Made by a program: the position numbers and the translations under genes
Shown here: positions 25,532 to 34,651 of the stretch, in pieces
How the letters are laid out: each line of letters begins with the position of its first letter
How positions within the stretch are numbered: the first letter of the stretch is position 1
Assembly (NCBI GenBank): GCA_036659415.1
Contig: JAVXCQ010000001.1
Coordinates: forward strand, 1-64,000
DNA: 64,000 nucleotides
DNA from: JAVXCQ01 sp036659415
GTDB lineage: Bacteria > Bacillota > Negativicutes > Acidaminococcales > Acidaminococcaceae
Direction of reading: 5' to 3'
The notes under the pieces: model-generated
The model's database searches: none
What the model saw: the letters and a program-made list of their open reading frames with translations, nothing else
Told to the model about the DNA's origin: nothing

Positions 25532-27388
25532 TTAGAATTGTCCACCAAAGCTAAAGTGGAAACGTCCACCCTTGCCACCGCTAACTGGAATACCATAATC
25601 CAGACGCAATGGTCCTAAAGGTGAATTAACCCGTAAGCCAATACCGTAGCTATATTTTATCAAGCCTAATTCAAAGTTGTTCTCGTTGTATCTTTCGCTC
25701 CAGGCGTAACCGGCATCAGTAAAAACGACGCCTTGTACTTTTTTCATAAGGGGCATTCTATACTCTAAAGAGGCTCTTAACATACTGCTACCTTTAAACT
25801 GGTCATCTTCAAAGCCACGCAGGGTTTCAGAACCACCCACAGCAAATCTTTGGCTTAAAGGCATGGTTCCGGTAGAACCACCAGCACCCAGTTGCAGAGC
25901 AAGAACATTTTCAGCACCGACACGATAATAATAACGATAATCTACCGAGTATTTCGTGAAATTAAAGTCGCCGCCAATACCTGCCCATTCAATGGAATAG
26001 GAGGTGCGTTTGCCTTCGTGAGGGTCATAAATATTATCACGGGTATCCATAACGCGAGTGAACCCGATGCTACGAGTCACACCAAAGTTTTCTTTAAGAC
26101 GTTCTTCTTTATTACCTTCTTCAAAGTACTGTCTACCATGATCCACAGCACCTTTGTAAGAGTCGTCACGATTTTTAAGTGTTACGTAGTTAACAATATA
26201 TTCATTGTTGGTTCTCCGGCTAAAGGTAACTTCCTGTCCTTTGCGCTGTTTGTCATAGCGGGCAATTTCATCGCCATCGCGATTGTAATCTACGTACTCA
26301 TTGGTTAAATCATACAAGGTAAAGCCTAAGCTGGTTTCTTTTTTATCCAACCAGGGCCGCATATAAGAAAATTCATAGTTTCTGTTGTTATGGCCGGAAC
26401 CACCAAATTCCCAACGAACATTAACCTTGTCCCCTGTACCGCGGAAGTTCTTGTCACCCAAAGACAACATTCCTAAGAAACCATCGGCATCACTATAGCC
26501 GGCACCAATACCAAAAGTACCGGTGTTCATTTCTACTACAGAGATTTCAATATCCACCGCATTCGGTGCCTGTCCTGGGTTTAATTTAATGTTCACATCT
26601 TCAAAGTAACCCAAATTGTAAATACGTTGCATACTGCGTCTGGCAGCTTGAGCGTTAAATGGTTCACCCTTTTTTAACTTCATTTCCCGGGTAATAACAT
26701 AGTCCTTGGTTTTAACATTACCTTTAATTTTGAAAGCTTCCACAACGCCTTCGTTAATCTCCAGTACTAATTCTCCGGAGGGTAACATCCGTACATCTCC
26801 AACACGGGCGAGGATATAGCCTGCTTTATTGTATTCCGCTTCCACTTTGCGGACACGTTCGTTTAAATCCTTGGTATTAACAATTTTATCTGTTGGCATA
26901 TCCATGAGGTTTTTGATTTTACCGGTGGAGAGCTTGGTATTACCTTCTACTTTTAATTCTTTGAAAATAGGATTCTCTAGTACGCGATAGGTAATTTCTA
27001 CCCCTTCCGGTACCGGATTGTAGTCCACATTAACATCATAATACCAGCCGGTTTCGTAAATAGCCTGCATTTCTTTGGCTATGGCTTCTTTGGTCAAGAC
27101 TTGTCCCGGTTGTAAAGTGAGGACTTTTACAAACTCGTCATAACTAACCACATTATTGCCGGTAACAGAGATTTTCGTAACCACGGTACCCACATACGGT
27201 GCTGTTTTTTGCTCAGCTGTTACTACCGGCTTATTGGTAGTAGCCTCAGCTATCGGTGCTGGTTCTGCAACCTTTTGTTCCGGTTGTGTCATTTCCTGTT
27301 GTTTTTCTTCTGCAAAAACCGGCAGTGCGGTAAGCATTACTGCCGTTACCCCCAAAGCTAATGGTCGCAATATCATTTTCTTGTTCAT
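25532..27388 (-). CDS. bamA: BamA/Omp85 outer-membrane assembly protein with three POTRA domains
   Basis: A 618-aa protein with a signal peptide (to about 26) and a Q/E/P/A-rich linker (27-62). Three POTRA domains follow at about 65-143, 144-218 and 219-293, then a 16-strand-type barrel. The lid-loop motif is LRGFEDDQFKG and the C-terminus is FHFSFGGQF with final Phe. E. coli BamA has five POTRAs. BamA folds and inserts outer-membrane proteins. It starts with ATG and a GGGGGA site and lies 18 bases after a one-TM protein gene. Confidence 0.95.
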   Translation of the reverse strand: MNKKMILRPLALGVTAVMLTALPVFAEEKQQEMTQPEQKVAEPAPIAEATTNKPVVTAEQKTAPYVGTVVTKISVTGNNVVSYDEFVKVLTLQPGQVLTKEAIAKEMQAIYETGWYYDVNVDYNPVPEGVEITYRVLENPIFKELKVEGNTKLSTGKIKNLMDMPTDKIVNTKDLNERVRKVEAEYNKAGYILARVGDVRMLPSGELVLEINEGVVEAFKIKGNVKTKDYVITREMKLKKGEPFNAQAARRSMQRIYNLGYFEDVNIKLNPGQAPNAVDIEISVVEMNTGTFGIGAGYSDADGFLGMLSLGDKNFRGTGDKVNVRWEFGGSGHNNRNYEFSYMRPWLDKKETSLGFTLYDLTNEYVDYNRDGDEIARYDKQRKGQEVTFSRRTNNEYIVNYVTLKNRDDSYKGAVDHGRQYFEEGNKEERLKENFGVTRSIGFTRVMDTRDNIYDPHEGKRTSYSIEWAGIGGDFNFTKYSVDYRYYYRVGAENVLALQLGAGGSTGTMPLSQRFAVGGSETLRGFEDDQFKGSSMLRASLEYRMPLMKKVQGVVFTDAGYAWSERYNENNFELGLIKYSYGIGLRVNSPLGPLRLDYGIPVSGGKGGRFHFSFGGQF

Positions 27389-27406
27389 CTAAATCCCCCT
27401 ATATAA

Positions 27407-27931
27407 TTAATACCTCTCACTATTTAGCGTCTTGCGTCCCACTCGCACCAAAGTTCGTAACTCTGTTAGTGAAGCTGGGCTTTCCTGCGGCGTTGCCACT
27501 GACGACAACTGTTCTTGTGGCTGTGCCGGTTGCGGCTCGTTTAGATTAGCTGCTGAGTCTGGCACCTCGTTAACTGTATCCACCGCTACAGAACTAACCT
27601 GCGGCTGCACTACTTGCTCTGGTGTCTCCACCGTTACTTGCCCTACCACAACGCCAGCTGCTACCGCCTGTGGAGTAGTACTTTTCGCCCATAACCAACC
27701 GCCACCGCCGGTTAAAAGCAAGGCCATTGCCGTAAAGAGAGCTAATTTTTGCCTATTCCAAAAGGAAACTGTTTTTCTTTTTTCCTGGAGGTGTTTCATC
27801 TCTGCCTCTGCTAGCATCAAGTCCAGCTCACCACGCAAGCCTTGATCACAATCAAAGCTTTGTTCTGCTTTATCCAGATTGCTACGGACATTCTTAATTT
27901 GTTCACAAATCGTTTGCTGTCCTCTTGCCAT
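27407..27931 (-). CDS. unknown one-TM protein between the sigma factor gene and bamA
   Basis: A 174-aa protein. The ATG at 27931 has AAGGAG 8 bases upstream. Residues 1-58 are charged and probably cytoplasmic (two Cys, helical). A single membrane segment lies at about 60-80 (KLALFTAMALLLTGGGGWLW). The rest is V/Q/P/S-rich and probably extracytoplasmic, ending in a basic tail (LRTLVRVGRKTLNSERY). The topology resembles one-TM anti-sigma factors, and its upstream neighbour encodes a sigma factor, but I see no recognised anti-sigma motif. The 173 bases to the sigma gene hold no other gene. Confidence 0.7.
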   Translation of the reverse strand: MARGQQTICEQIKNVRSNLDKAEQSFDCDQGLRGELDLMLAEAEMKHLQEKRKTVSFWNRQKLALFTAMALLLTGGGGWLWAKSTTPQAVAAGVVVGQVTVETPEQVVQPQVSSVAVDTVNEVPDSAANLNEPQPAQPQEQLSSVATPQESPASLTELRTLVRVGRKTLNSERY

Positions 27932-28104
27932 GTTAAGCACTCCTTCCTTGCACTAGCTGAGCAGCACCTATCTTGTAGTTTATATCTTTCTATAGTCCTC
28001 CACTACTGATTTTTTTCACCTCGCGAAATTTTGGATTAACAGCTACTTTCCCTTAATAACGCTATTTTACACCATATTGCTAGCATTTTCTACTTATTGT
28101 TTTT

Positions 28105-28743
28105 TTATTTTTTAAGCTCGGCCATTAACCGCGAAAGCATCCCACGGATACGTCGCACTCCTTTTTTTTGCAAGCGATAAACATGGCTGGGGGTCACCTG
28201 AATTGCGGTGGCCATTTCACCGGCTGAACGCTCCTGCAAATAAATACCCGTCATCACCTGTTGTTCGTTCACCGGTAATTTAGCCAAAGCTTCATGCACT
28301 TTACTGGTCAAAAATTCCCGTTCTGCCCATTCTGCCGGGGACGGTTCCGGAGAAACCAAGCTTTCTGCCCAGGACACGCCACTACCCTGCACGTGTTCAC
28401 TATCCAAAGATAAAAGCGGCCCTTCGTATTCCTGTTCCAAATAATTGAGCATTCTGCCACGAATACGGTGCGTAGCATAAAGACTAAACGCCACACCCTT
28501 GTGGTAGTCAAATTTTTCGGCTGCTTCCAAAAGTCCCACGGTGCCTTCTTGAATTAATTCCAGTGCTTGTGCACTGGGTAAATGAAAACTCATGGCGACT
28601 TTAAACACCAAGGGTTGATAGGAACTAACAAGCTTGTGATGCGCCTCCGGATCACCCTGCTCGTTGGCTTGCCACAGCGCCAGTTCTTCCTCCCGTGTCA
28701 ATAAGGCTATTTTTTTTAATTCTTCTACATACTTATTTAACAT
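28105..28743 (-). CDS. sigma-70-family RNA polymerase sigma factor
   Basis: A 212-aa sigma factor. Region 1.2-like MLNKYVEELKKIALLTREEELALW leads into region 2 (about 40-105, LVFKVAMSFHLPSAQALELIQEGTVGLLEAAEKFDY and FSLYATHRIRGRML). A linker and a region 4 helix-turn-helix (about 150-205, LPVNEQQVMTGIYLQERSAGEMATAIQVTPSHVYRLQKKGVRRI) follow. The layout resembles FliA/SigB-type group 3 factors, not ECF. It lies between tamB and bamA, which suggests control of envelope genes. Confidence 0.9.
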   Translation of the reverse strand: MLNKYVEELKKIALLTREEELALWQANEQGDPEAHHKLVSSYQPLVFKVAMSFHLPSAQALELIQEGTVGLLEAAEKFDYHKGVAFSLYATHRIRGRMLNYLEQEYEGPLLSLDSEHVQGSGVSWAESLVSPEPSPAEWAEREFLTSKVHEALAKLPVNEQQVMTGIYLQERSAGEMATAIQVTPSHVYRLQKKGVRRIRGMLSRLMAELKK

Positions 28744-28762
28744 CGGGAGATCTCCTCACGCT

Positions 28763-31700
28763 TTAAAAGCTAATTTTATATTCCACGCCATACCATTTTT
28801 GCTTTTTCTCATCAACAGAACAGCTGAGATTTAATTTGTTGCTGAGGCTCAGTTGCGCAAAAACGCTACTATCTTTGCCATCAAAACTACTGGTATAGCC
28901 TAAGAGAATGTTTTTCGTCAAATATTTGCTTACTAAGATATTGTACTGTTCGCGTTCTTCTTTCGTGGCTTCCCTATTATTTAGGCTAGCAATATCAAAG
29001 CCTAAGCTGGAACGTACCGTACCGTTGTACACACGGAATTCGTCTAGCTGCAGAAAATCTTTCATTAAATATTCCACATCGCCCAAGAAGGTCATTTGTA
29101 GTCCGGCCGAAAGCAAACCTTGTACATCTTCCTGCCCAAAACCATCGGAGTTATTACCGGTTTGTCCGCCAGCCGCATAGCTTTTTAGTGTCAGCATCCT
29201 AAATAGTTCCTGTTGCCCCAGTGGTGGTTCGGAGGTTAAAGCAAGCTCCATCTGCTCCACCGGTCCTTGTACTTTCATAAAGATGTCATAGCGACCAAAA
29301 CGCGTTTGCGCTTCCAGCATCACGCTGGGTAAGGGATTGCCCGGCTCCGGAAAAGCCGCCGTGGCTTTAGTTAATTTAAACGGTGTGCGCAAATAACTAA
29401 TTGTTCCTCGGGGAGCGTTAAGTGTACCGTTGACAATAGTATACCTTGTACTACCACCAATATGCAATCCACCACTTAACCATAAATCGTAAAGATATTT
29501 ATTAAAGAGATGAATTTTAGGCCCGAATTCCACATTAAGGTCCAAGCCAATATTGGTCTGACTTTTAGCAAATTCCGGTAGTGTTGGTAAATTCAGCAAG
29601 ACATCATCAAAGCGTACAGTACCTGCCACATGGGGGCGTCCCCGCTTTTGCGTCAGCTTGGCTTGTCCGTTGAGCTGTCCTTTGAAAATCGTGGAATCAA
29701 TTTCCACCTGCTCTAGTTGAGCTTCCAGTAGATAGGGCGCCGTTTCGGCCTCGGTAAAAGAGAAGTTGCCTTGGGCTAAAATTTTACCCTTTTTGCCTAG
29801 CGTAGAGGACAGTTCCTTAAGGACGATTTGTTTACCCTGGAAATCTACTTCGAGGGTAATATTTTCTAACAAGGTTTTAACTGTCTTGACCTGGACTAAG
29901 CCATCATGCAAAAGCACCTTGCCGTAAAGGGAAGGCTCCTCTAGGGTTCCTGCTACCTTCAGTCCACCTTTAATCTCGCCTTGAGCCATTGCTACCCAAG
30001 GTGTCAGGGAAGGTAAAATGGACAGATTAGCATTATCCAGTTTGACTTCAATATCCATGCTTGCTTGAGGATTATGCCTGTTCTCCTCTGCTCTGAACAG
30101 GTCTTGGGGTAAAGTGCCGTACGCACTAATGCGGTAAATGTCTTTTTCTAAAAACAGTTGGTCAAGACGATAAACATCGTCCTTGAGCGTAAACATACCA
30201 TAAAAATTATCAAAAGTAACTCCGCTCACTTGACCTTGGGTAATTTGCACGGAGCCGTTGGCTACTGGATTATCCAGTGTACCGCTGATTTGTGCCGTAA
30301 AGTCCATATTACCATCAAAACTAACCGGTTCCAGCATAAAAGCGGTTAACAGCTCGGCGCTGGTGTTCGTGCCGCCGACTTCTAGGGAAATATTGCCCTT
30401 TTTCACATCTACAGTACCTTGCGCCAGCATAAAGCCCAAATCTTCTTCCACGGCTTTTAATTTATTAATATGCCACACACCTAGGTGGAAATTAAGAGCA
30501 AAGTCAACCGTTTGGAATTTAACACCGCGAATACTACCCTCGCGTACTTTACCGTTAACGCTAATGCCGGTACCTTTGCCAAATTCATTAATCTTAATTA
30601 AACCATCGAGCTTACCTGCCAGGTCGTATTCCATTTTGCCCATTTTAAAGAGCGAGTGCACACTGCCACCTTGCACGGCAATATCACCTTGCAATAAAGC
30701 TTGGTTCAGGTCTAAAAGCAAGTCTACCTTATATTTGCCGCCGGCGCGTTGGGTAAAATCGCCCTCAAACTTATTGACAAAACCACCGCGGCTGGTAACC
30801 TGCCAATTGATATCGTTCACTTCTTCACCGTTAATAGTAATAGCAGCAGCTGTGAGTCGACCATCAAAGAGCGGCTCGCCTAAGTGTCCTTTAATCGTAC
30901 CGATAAAATCTGCTGCCCCACCCACTTTAGCATAGGCTAGTAGTGCAGGGAAACGGTTTAGTTTAATGGCTTGGGCATCAATAGTAAAATCCAGTTGCCC
31001 GTCCGCCGCCATCTGTCCATTAAGTTTAATGGTAGTGCCCAGCGTGTGCACCAAAACTTGTCGCAGCTCCAAAGCCTGTTGGTCATAAGTATATTCACCG
31101 GTCACATCGCTTAAAAGGTAACCTTCAAAACTACCATCATAAAAATTAAGTTTGCCCTGTATTTGAGGATTGCGTAAGGTTCCGTTAAGTGTAACCTCGT
31201 TATCTAGGTTGCCCGTCACCTTTAACCCTGGGTGCACGTAGGCCGCCAAAGGTTCTACTCTAACCCCGGTCGTAGTTATGGATAAGCCTAACGTAGGATT
31301 AGCTAATTCCGCCAAATCTATCCAGCCGTGAAAACGATGTTCACCAGCCGGTAGGGTAGCAACGCCCTCTTGTAGCGTTAGCCGCGTTTGAACCAGTGTA
31401 AAATCACTATGAGCCTCGTTAACCTTTTGCCCATACACCTCGGCTGCCGTCACACTGACCGACCCCCTGGCTGTATAAGCTTCCGGGGTACCGCCTAGCT
31501 GTAAGGTAGTCGATAGTAGGCCTGTACCCTCTTCGCCTACCAGTGCTAGACAAGGTGCCAGCGGTAAATTAATTGCATCTACCTGTAGCTCCAGTAGGTT
31601 TTTGTGTATTTTACCGTGAGCCGTAACGACTCCGTTATCATTAATATAGCAAGAAAAATTGTTAATAGTCGCCCCTTTAGGGGCTAGGGTAACATCAAAA

Positions 31701-33127
31701 GCCAGTTTGTTAAAAACTGCCCCACGCCAACTAGTAGTCGTGAGATCACTGACAGTATTAAGTTGCAACTGCTCATCCGCTACCTGACCGGCCAGGACGA
31801 TTTCACCACTGGTTAAAATCGTTTCCTCGGTCAGTCCTGCCAAAGCAGCTACGTTGAAATTATCCAAATTAAGGGAAGCTGCCACCTGACCGCTAGCTGT
31901 AGTATATTCTCCCCACAAGGTTAGCTTGCCCTCACCGTACAAAGCTTGCACCCCTGGTAAAGAAAGTTTCCCGTCCTGGTAATTAACAGGTACTTGCACT
32001 TGCCGCCAAGTTTGACCGGCTACTACCAGTTCACCAGCTCGCAATACACCTCCCACACCCAGTGCTTCCGGCGTGCCGGTGAAAACGACCTCACCATTTA
32101 GTGCACCAGCTACCGGTATTTGCGGCATAACTTGGGCAGGATCAAAATTGTGCAAAGTGATTTTCAAAGCTTCAAAGCGAGGTGTTGCAGCAGTGGCCAA
32201 ATTAAGCCCTCCATTAACTACCACACGCTGACCTGCCAGTGTCACGTCTAGCTCTTCTGCATTTACCACTAGGTCATGAAAATTGACTTTGCCCTCTAGA
32301 ACCAGCGGCCAACTATAGTCTTCATAAGTAACTTGTCCAGCTACTTGCCGGAGATAGCCAGCACCGGTTAAGGCGACTTGGTTACCAGTATTTTCCCAAC
32401 GCAAATTTAGCTCCTGGACTGTGCCAGTCAAGGCCTCTACTCCACCATAATGCTGAGCCACAGCAGCTAGGTTCGCCAAATTTAGGTTCGTAGTTTTTAA
32501 AGTGAGGGCGCCTTTGGTCGCTGTATCTATTTTGCCCACCAGGGTAAGTTGCTCGCCTTGAAGTGTTACCGCCAAATCCACAGCAAAAACTGGATTAGCG
32601 TGAGTTGCGATAGTCCCCGCCACCCCTAGCTGCCACTGTCCGTAAGGCGTAGTTACCTCCACCGTACCTTCTTTGAGTTGCACCAAAGTTTGCACAGCGG
32701 TACTGGTGGTTTCCGTAGGTTTGAGCAAGGTAGCCACATTCCAGTGTTCCTCGGCGTCCACGGACAAACGCAAAACAGGCTTATCCACAATAATCCTCTC
32801 AATAGCCCGCAGAGGATCAGCATGAAATAAACCTTGTAAGGGGCTCAAAGTAATGACGACACTGGGTGCCTTGAGTACCGGCTCGCCAGCTTGGTCATAA
32901 ACAGCCACTTGATGCGCTGTTAATTCTAAAGTGCCCGAAATATTTATTTGCTCTATCTTTAATTGTCCGTTCAGGTAGGCTGACGCCCCGTCTTCGATGG
33001 CGGGGATGGCACGCACCAAAAGACCCGGTGCCACCAAATGAATTACGGTGAAATATACTGCTGTCAGTACTACGATGAACCCTAGGACCGCAATTCTCAA
33101 TTTAGACATGGCCAAAGCCCCCGTCAT
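28763..33127 (-). CDS. tamB: TamB/DUF490 AsmA-like inter-membrane protein
   Basis: A 1454-aa protein with an N-terminal membrane anchor (about 10-32), then more than 1100 residues of repeating beta strands typical of the hydrophobic groove of TamB-type bridge proteins. The C-terminal DUF490 domain includes GTISYLRTPFKLTKATAAFPEPGNPLPSVMLEA and ends WYGVEYKISF. TamB-like proteins link the inner membrane to an Omp85 protein and have been tied to phospholipid transport. No tamA is seen, so BamA may be the partner. The ATG at 33127 lacks a site; the ATG at 33109 after GGGGG is an equally good start. Confidence 0.92.
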   Translation of the reverse strand: MTGALAMSKLRIAVLGFIVVLTAVYFTVIHLVAPGLLVRAIPAIEDGASAYLNGQLKIEQINISGTLELTAHQVAVYDQAGEPVLKAPSVVITLSPLQGLFHADPLRAIERIIVDKPVLRLSVDAEEHWNVATLLKPTETTSTAVQTLVQLKEGTVEVTTPYGQWQLGVAGTIATHANPVFAVDLAVTLQGEQLTLVGKIDTATKGALTLKTTNLNLANLAAVAQHYGGVEALTGTVQELNLRWENTGNQVALTGAGYLRQVAGQVTYEDYSWPLVLEGKVNFHDLVVNAEELDVTLAGQRVVVNGGLNLATAATPRFEALKITLHNFDPAQVMPQIPVAGALNGEVVFTGTPEALGVGGVLRAGELVVAGQTWRQVQVPVNYQDGKLSLPGVQALYGEGKLTLWGEYTTASGQVAASLNLDNFNVAALAGLTEETILTSGEIVLAGQVADEQLQLNTVSDLTTTSWRGAVFNKLAFDVTLAPKGATINNFSCYINDNGVVTAHGKIHKNLLELQVDAINLPLAPCLALVGEEGTGLLSTTLQLGGTPEAYTARGSVSVTAAEVYGQKVNEAHSDFTLVQTRLTLQEGVATLPAGEHRFHGWIDLAELANPTLGLSITTTGVRVEPLAAYVHPGLKVTGNLDNEVTLNGTLRNPQIQGKLNFYDGSFEGYLLSDVTGEYTYDQQALELRQVLVHTLGTTIKLNGQMAADGQLDFTIDAQAIKLNRFPALLAYAKVGGAADFIGTIKGHLGEPLFDGRLTAAAITINGEEVNDINWQVTSRGGFVNKFEGDFTQRAGGKYKVDLLLDLNQALLQGDIAVQGGSVHSLFKMGKMEYDLAGKLDGLIKINEFGKGTGISVNGKVREGSIRGVKFQTVDFALNFHLGVWHINKLKAVEEDLGFMLAQGTVDVKKGNISLEVGGTNTSAELLTAFMLEPVSFDGNMDFTAQISGTLDNPVANGSVQITQGQVSGVTFDNFYGMFTLKDDVYRLDQLFLEKDIYRISAYGTLPQDLFRAEENRHNPQASMDIEVKLDNANLSILPSLTPWVAMAQGEIKGGLKVAGTLEEPSLYGKVLLHDGLVQVKTVKTLLENITLEVDFQGKQIVLKELSSTLGKKGKILAQGNFSFTEAETAPYLLEAQLEQVEIDSTIFKGQLNGQAKLTQKRGRPHVAGTVRFDDVLLNLPTLPEFAKSQTNIGLDLNVEFGPKIHLFNKYLYDLWLSGGLHIGGSTRYTIVNGTLNAPRGTISYLRTPFKLTKATAAFPEPGNPLPSVMLEAQTRFGRYDIFMKVQGPVEQMELALTSEPPLGQQELFRMLTLKSYAAGGQTGNNSDGFGQEDVQGLLSAGLQMTFLGDVEYLMKDFLQLDEFRVYNGTVRSSLGFDIASLNNREATKEEREQYNILVSKYLTKNILLGYTSSFDGKDSSVFAQLSLSNKLNLSCSVDEKKQKWYGVEYKISF

Positions 33128-33150
33128 TTAGCTAATTAGACATACTCTAT

Positions 33151-33156
33151 ATTATA
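33151..33156 (-). promoter_or_regulatory. candidate -10 element for tamB
   Basis: A perfect TATAAT lies on the minus strand between the tolC terminator and tamB, with no good -35 match 17 bases upstream. Position after a terminator makes a promoter likely here. Confidence 0.35.
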
Positions 33157-33213
33157 TTTATTCGACATGAACCGATGACTTCCTTGTTCTCCAGCAGGAT
33201 TATTTATAAAAAT

Positions 33214-33248
33214 AAAATACCTGCCCTAGTTGTATAACTAGGGCAGGT
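33214..33248 (-). terminator. terminator after tolC
   Basis: A 13-bp perfect stem with a four-base loop (33219-33231 with 33236-33248) is followed on the minus strand by ATTTTATTTTTATAAATA. It separates tolC from the tamB-bamA region. Confidence 0.88.
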
Positions 33249-33275
33249 AGGAACAAACTACTTAGCTCATTAAAA

Positions 33276-34571
33276 TTAGCCCACTAAAACAGGTATGCCC
33301 ATCGCTCTTTCCAAAGTAGCATTGGACGTATTGTAATCATACAAGGCTTGCACATAATTGGTTTTAGCCTGTGTCAAAGCCACCTGAGCATCAATAACAT
33401 CGGTATTGGTGCCTACACCTGCTTGATAACGCACCTGGGCGATATGGTAATCCTCTTCCGCCTTGGCTACCGCTACATAGGAAGTGGAAATACGTTTTTC
33501 TGCCTCTTTCAGGTTCAGATAGCTGTTACGCACATCTAGCTGAACGTTATCCGTTGTCTGTCTGTAAGCTTCTTCGGCTTTGTAACGATTGCCGCGTGCC
33601 TGTTGAACCCGCGCCGCTGTCACACCAGAGTCAAAAACATTCATCGACGCTACGACGGACACACCCCACTCTTTGTTTTCAAAACCTGGCCACGCACTAT
33701 CTTTCCAACCATTGGAAGCGCCAGCCGTCACTTGGGGCATATAACCCGCATTAGCAACCTGTACTCCCGCATTAGCGGCTTCTACAGAAGCCTTGGCTTG
33801 GTAGATTTCCGGACGATTAGCCATGGCAAAAGTTAGACAATTATCTAAAGTATTATCATAAGCATTATAGGCTAAGGCATCACTAATGGACAGCTCGGTA
33901 CTCAAGGGTAAGCCAATGACATTATTCAAACTGGCCATGGCCAAGTTATAAGCATTTTCTGCTTTAATCAAAGTTTGTTGGGCGTCGGCCAGTTCCACTT
34001 CACTACGCAGAACATCGACTTTAGCCACCACACCTACTTCATATTGAGCTTGAACATTTTTCAAATGTTCTTCCAAGCGGTTCACGGACTCTTTGGCTAA
34101 CGTAACCAAATTGCTAGTTTTTAAAACATCATAGTAACCGGTCGTAGCTACCAGTTTTACATTCTGATAGGAGGCCGATTCGCCATATTGGGCATATTCG
34201 TAGCCTTTCACAGCTTGCTCAATCATACCGCTGATTTTCCCGCCAGTATAAATTGGCAGGCCAATTTTCACACCGTTGCTATGGCCTTCACGTACGTCAT
34301 AATTATTTCTAATGTCATAAGTGCCTCCACGTGAGTAATTATGCTCAATACCCACGGTAATCCATTGTGACGATTTAGCTTCATCTTTTTGGGCTTTGGC
34401 CACCATGCGATCTGCTTCTGACATTTTGATGGTTGGGTTAGTTGCCAGTGCCATGCTGATAGCACTATTCAAAGTCAATTCTACCGGTGCTGCCCACGCG
34501 GTTTGTGCGGAGAAAATTCCCATTATCATTGCCGCCAGTAGCACTTGCTTACTTTTCTTATAAGTGATCAT
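33276..34571 (-). CDS. TolC-family outer-membrane efflux channel
   Basis: A 431-aa outer-membrane factor with a signal peptide ending near QTAWA. Two OEP repeats follow (about 30-220 and 225-425) with long helical hairpins (LVTLAKESVNRLEEHLKNVQAQYEVGVVAKVDVLRSEVELADAQ and YQAGVGTNTDVIDAQVALTQAKTNY). It forms the exit duct for tripartite exporters. The ATG at 34571 follows GGAGG; an ATG 15 bases upstream lies before that site. It has its own strong promoter with an inverted repeat at the start site. No adaptor or pump genes are adjacent, so the substrate is unknown. Confidence 0.9.
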   Translation of the reverse strand: MITYKKSKQVLLAAMIMGIFSAQTAWAAPVELTLNSAISMALATNPTIKMSEADRMVAKAQKDEAKSSQWITVGIEHNYSRGGTYDIRNNYDVREGHSNGVKIGLPIYTGGKISGMIEQAVKGYEYAQYGESASYQNVKLVATTGYYDVLKTSNLVTLAKESVNRLEEHLKNVQAQYEVGVVAKVDVLRSEVELADAQQTLIKAENAYNLAMASLNNVIGLPLSTELSISDALAYNAYDNTLDNCLTFAMANRPEIYQAKASVEAANAGVQVANAGYMPQVTAGASNGWKDSAWPGFENKEWGVSVVASMNVFDSGVTAARVQQARGNRYKAEEAYRQTTDNVQLDVRNSYLNLKEAEKRISTSYVAVAKAEEDYHIAQVRYQAGVGTNTDVIDAQVALTQAKTNYVQALYDYNTSNATLERAMGIPVLVG

Positions 34572-34591
34572 TTTTTTTCCTCCCATAATGT

Positions 34592-34607
34592 CTGACTGAT
34601 TAGTCAG
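34592..34607. promoter_or_regulatory. inverted repeat CTGACT-N4-AGTCAG, candidate TetR-family operator of tolC
   Basis: Perfect half-sites flank GATT. The repeat begins at the expected transcription start of the tolC promoter. The same half-sites and spacing occur at 1046-1061 before the porin gene. Confidence 0.6.
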
Positions 34608-34616
34608 TACAAGTAG

Positions 34617-34645
34617 ATTATATTGATTTTACTCTGCAAAGTCAA
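34617..34645 (-). promoter_or_regulatory. strong sigma-70-type promoter for tolC
   Basis: The minus strand reads TTGACT (34640-34645), exactly 17 bases, then a perfect TATAAT (34617-34622). Transcription should start near 34610, so tolC is transcribed apart from the mla genes upstream. Confidence 0.85.
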
Positions 34646-34651
34646 TATTTT

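Noticed and set aside
27432..27845. 137-codon plus-strand frame opposite the one-TM protein gene
   Set aside because: Cys/Thr/Ser-rich translation typical of a shadow; the minus-strand frame has the ribosome binding site and a membrane segment.
30258..30935. 225-codon plus-strand frame opposite tamB
   Set aside because: It is antisense to a well-supported gene, serine/proline-rich in the way shadow frames are, and has no recognisable family.
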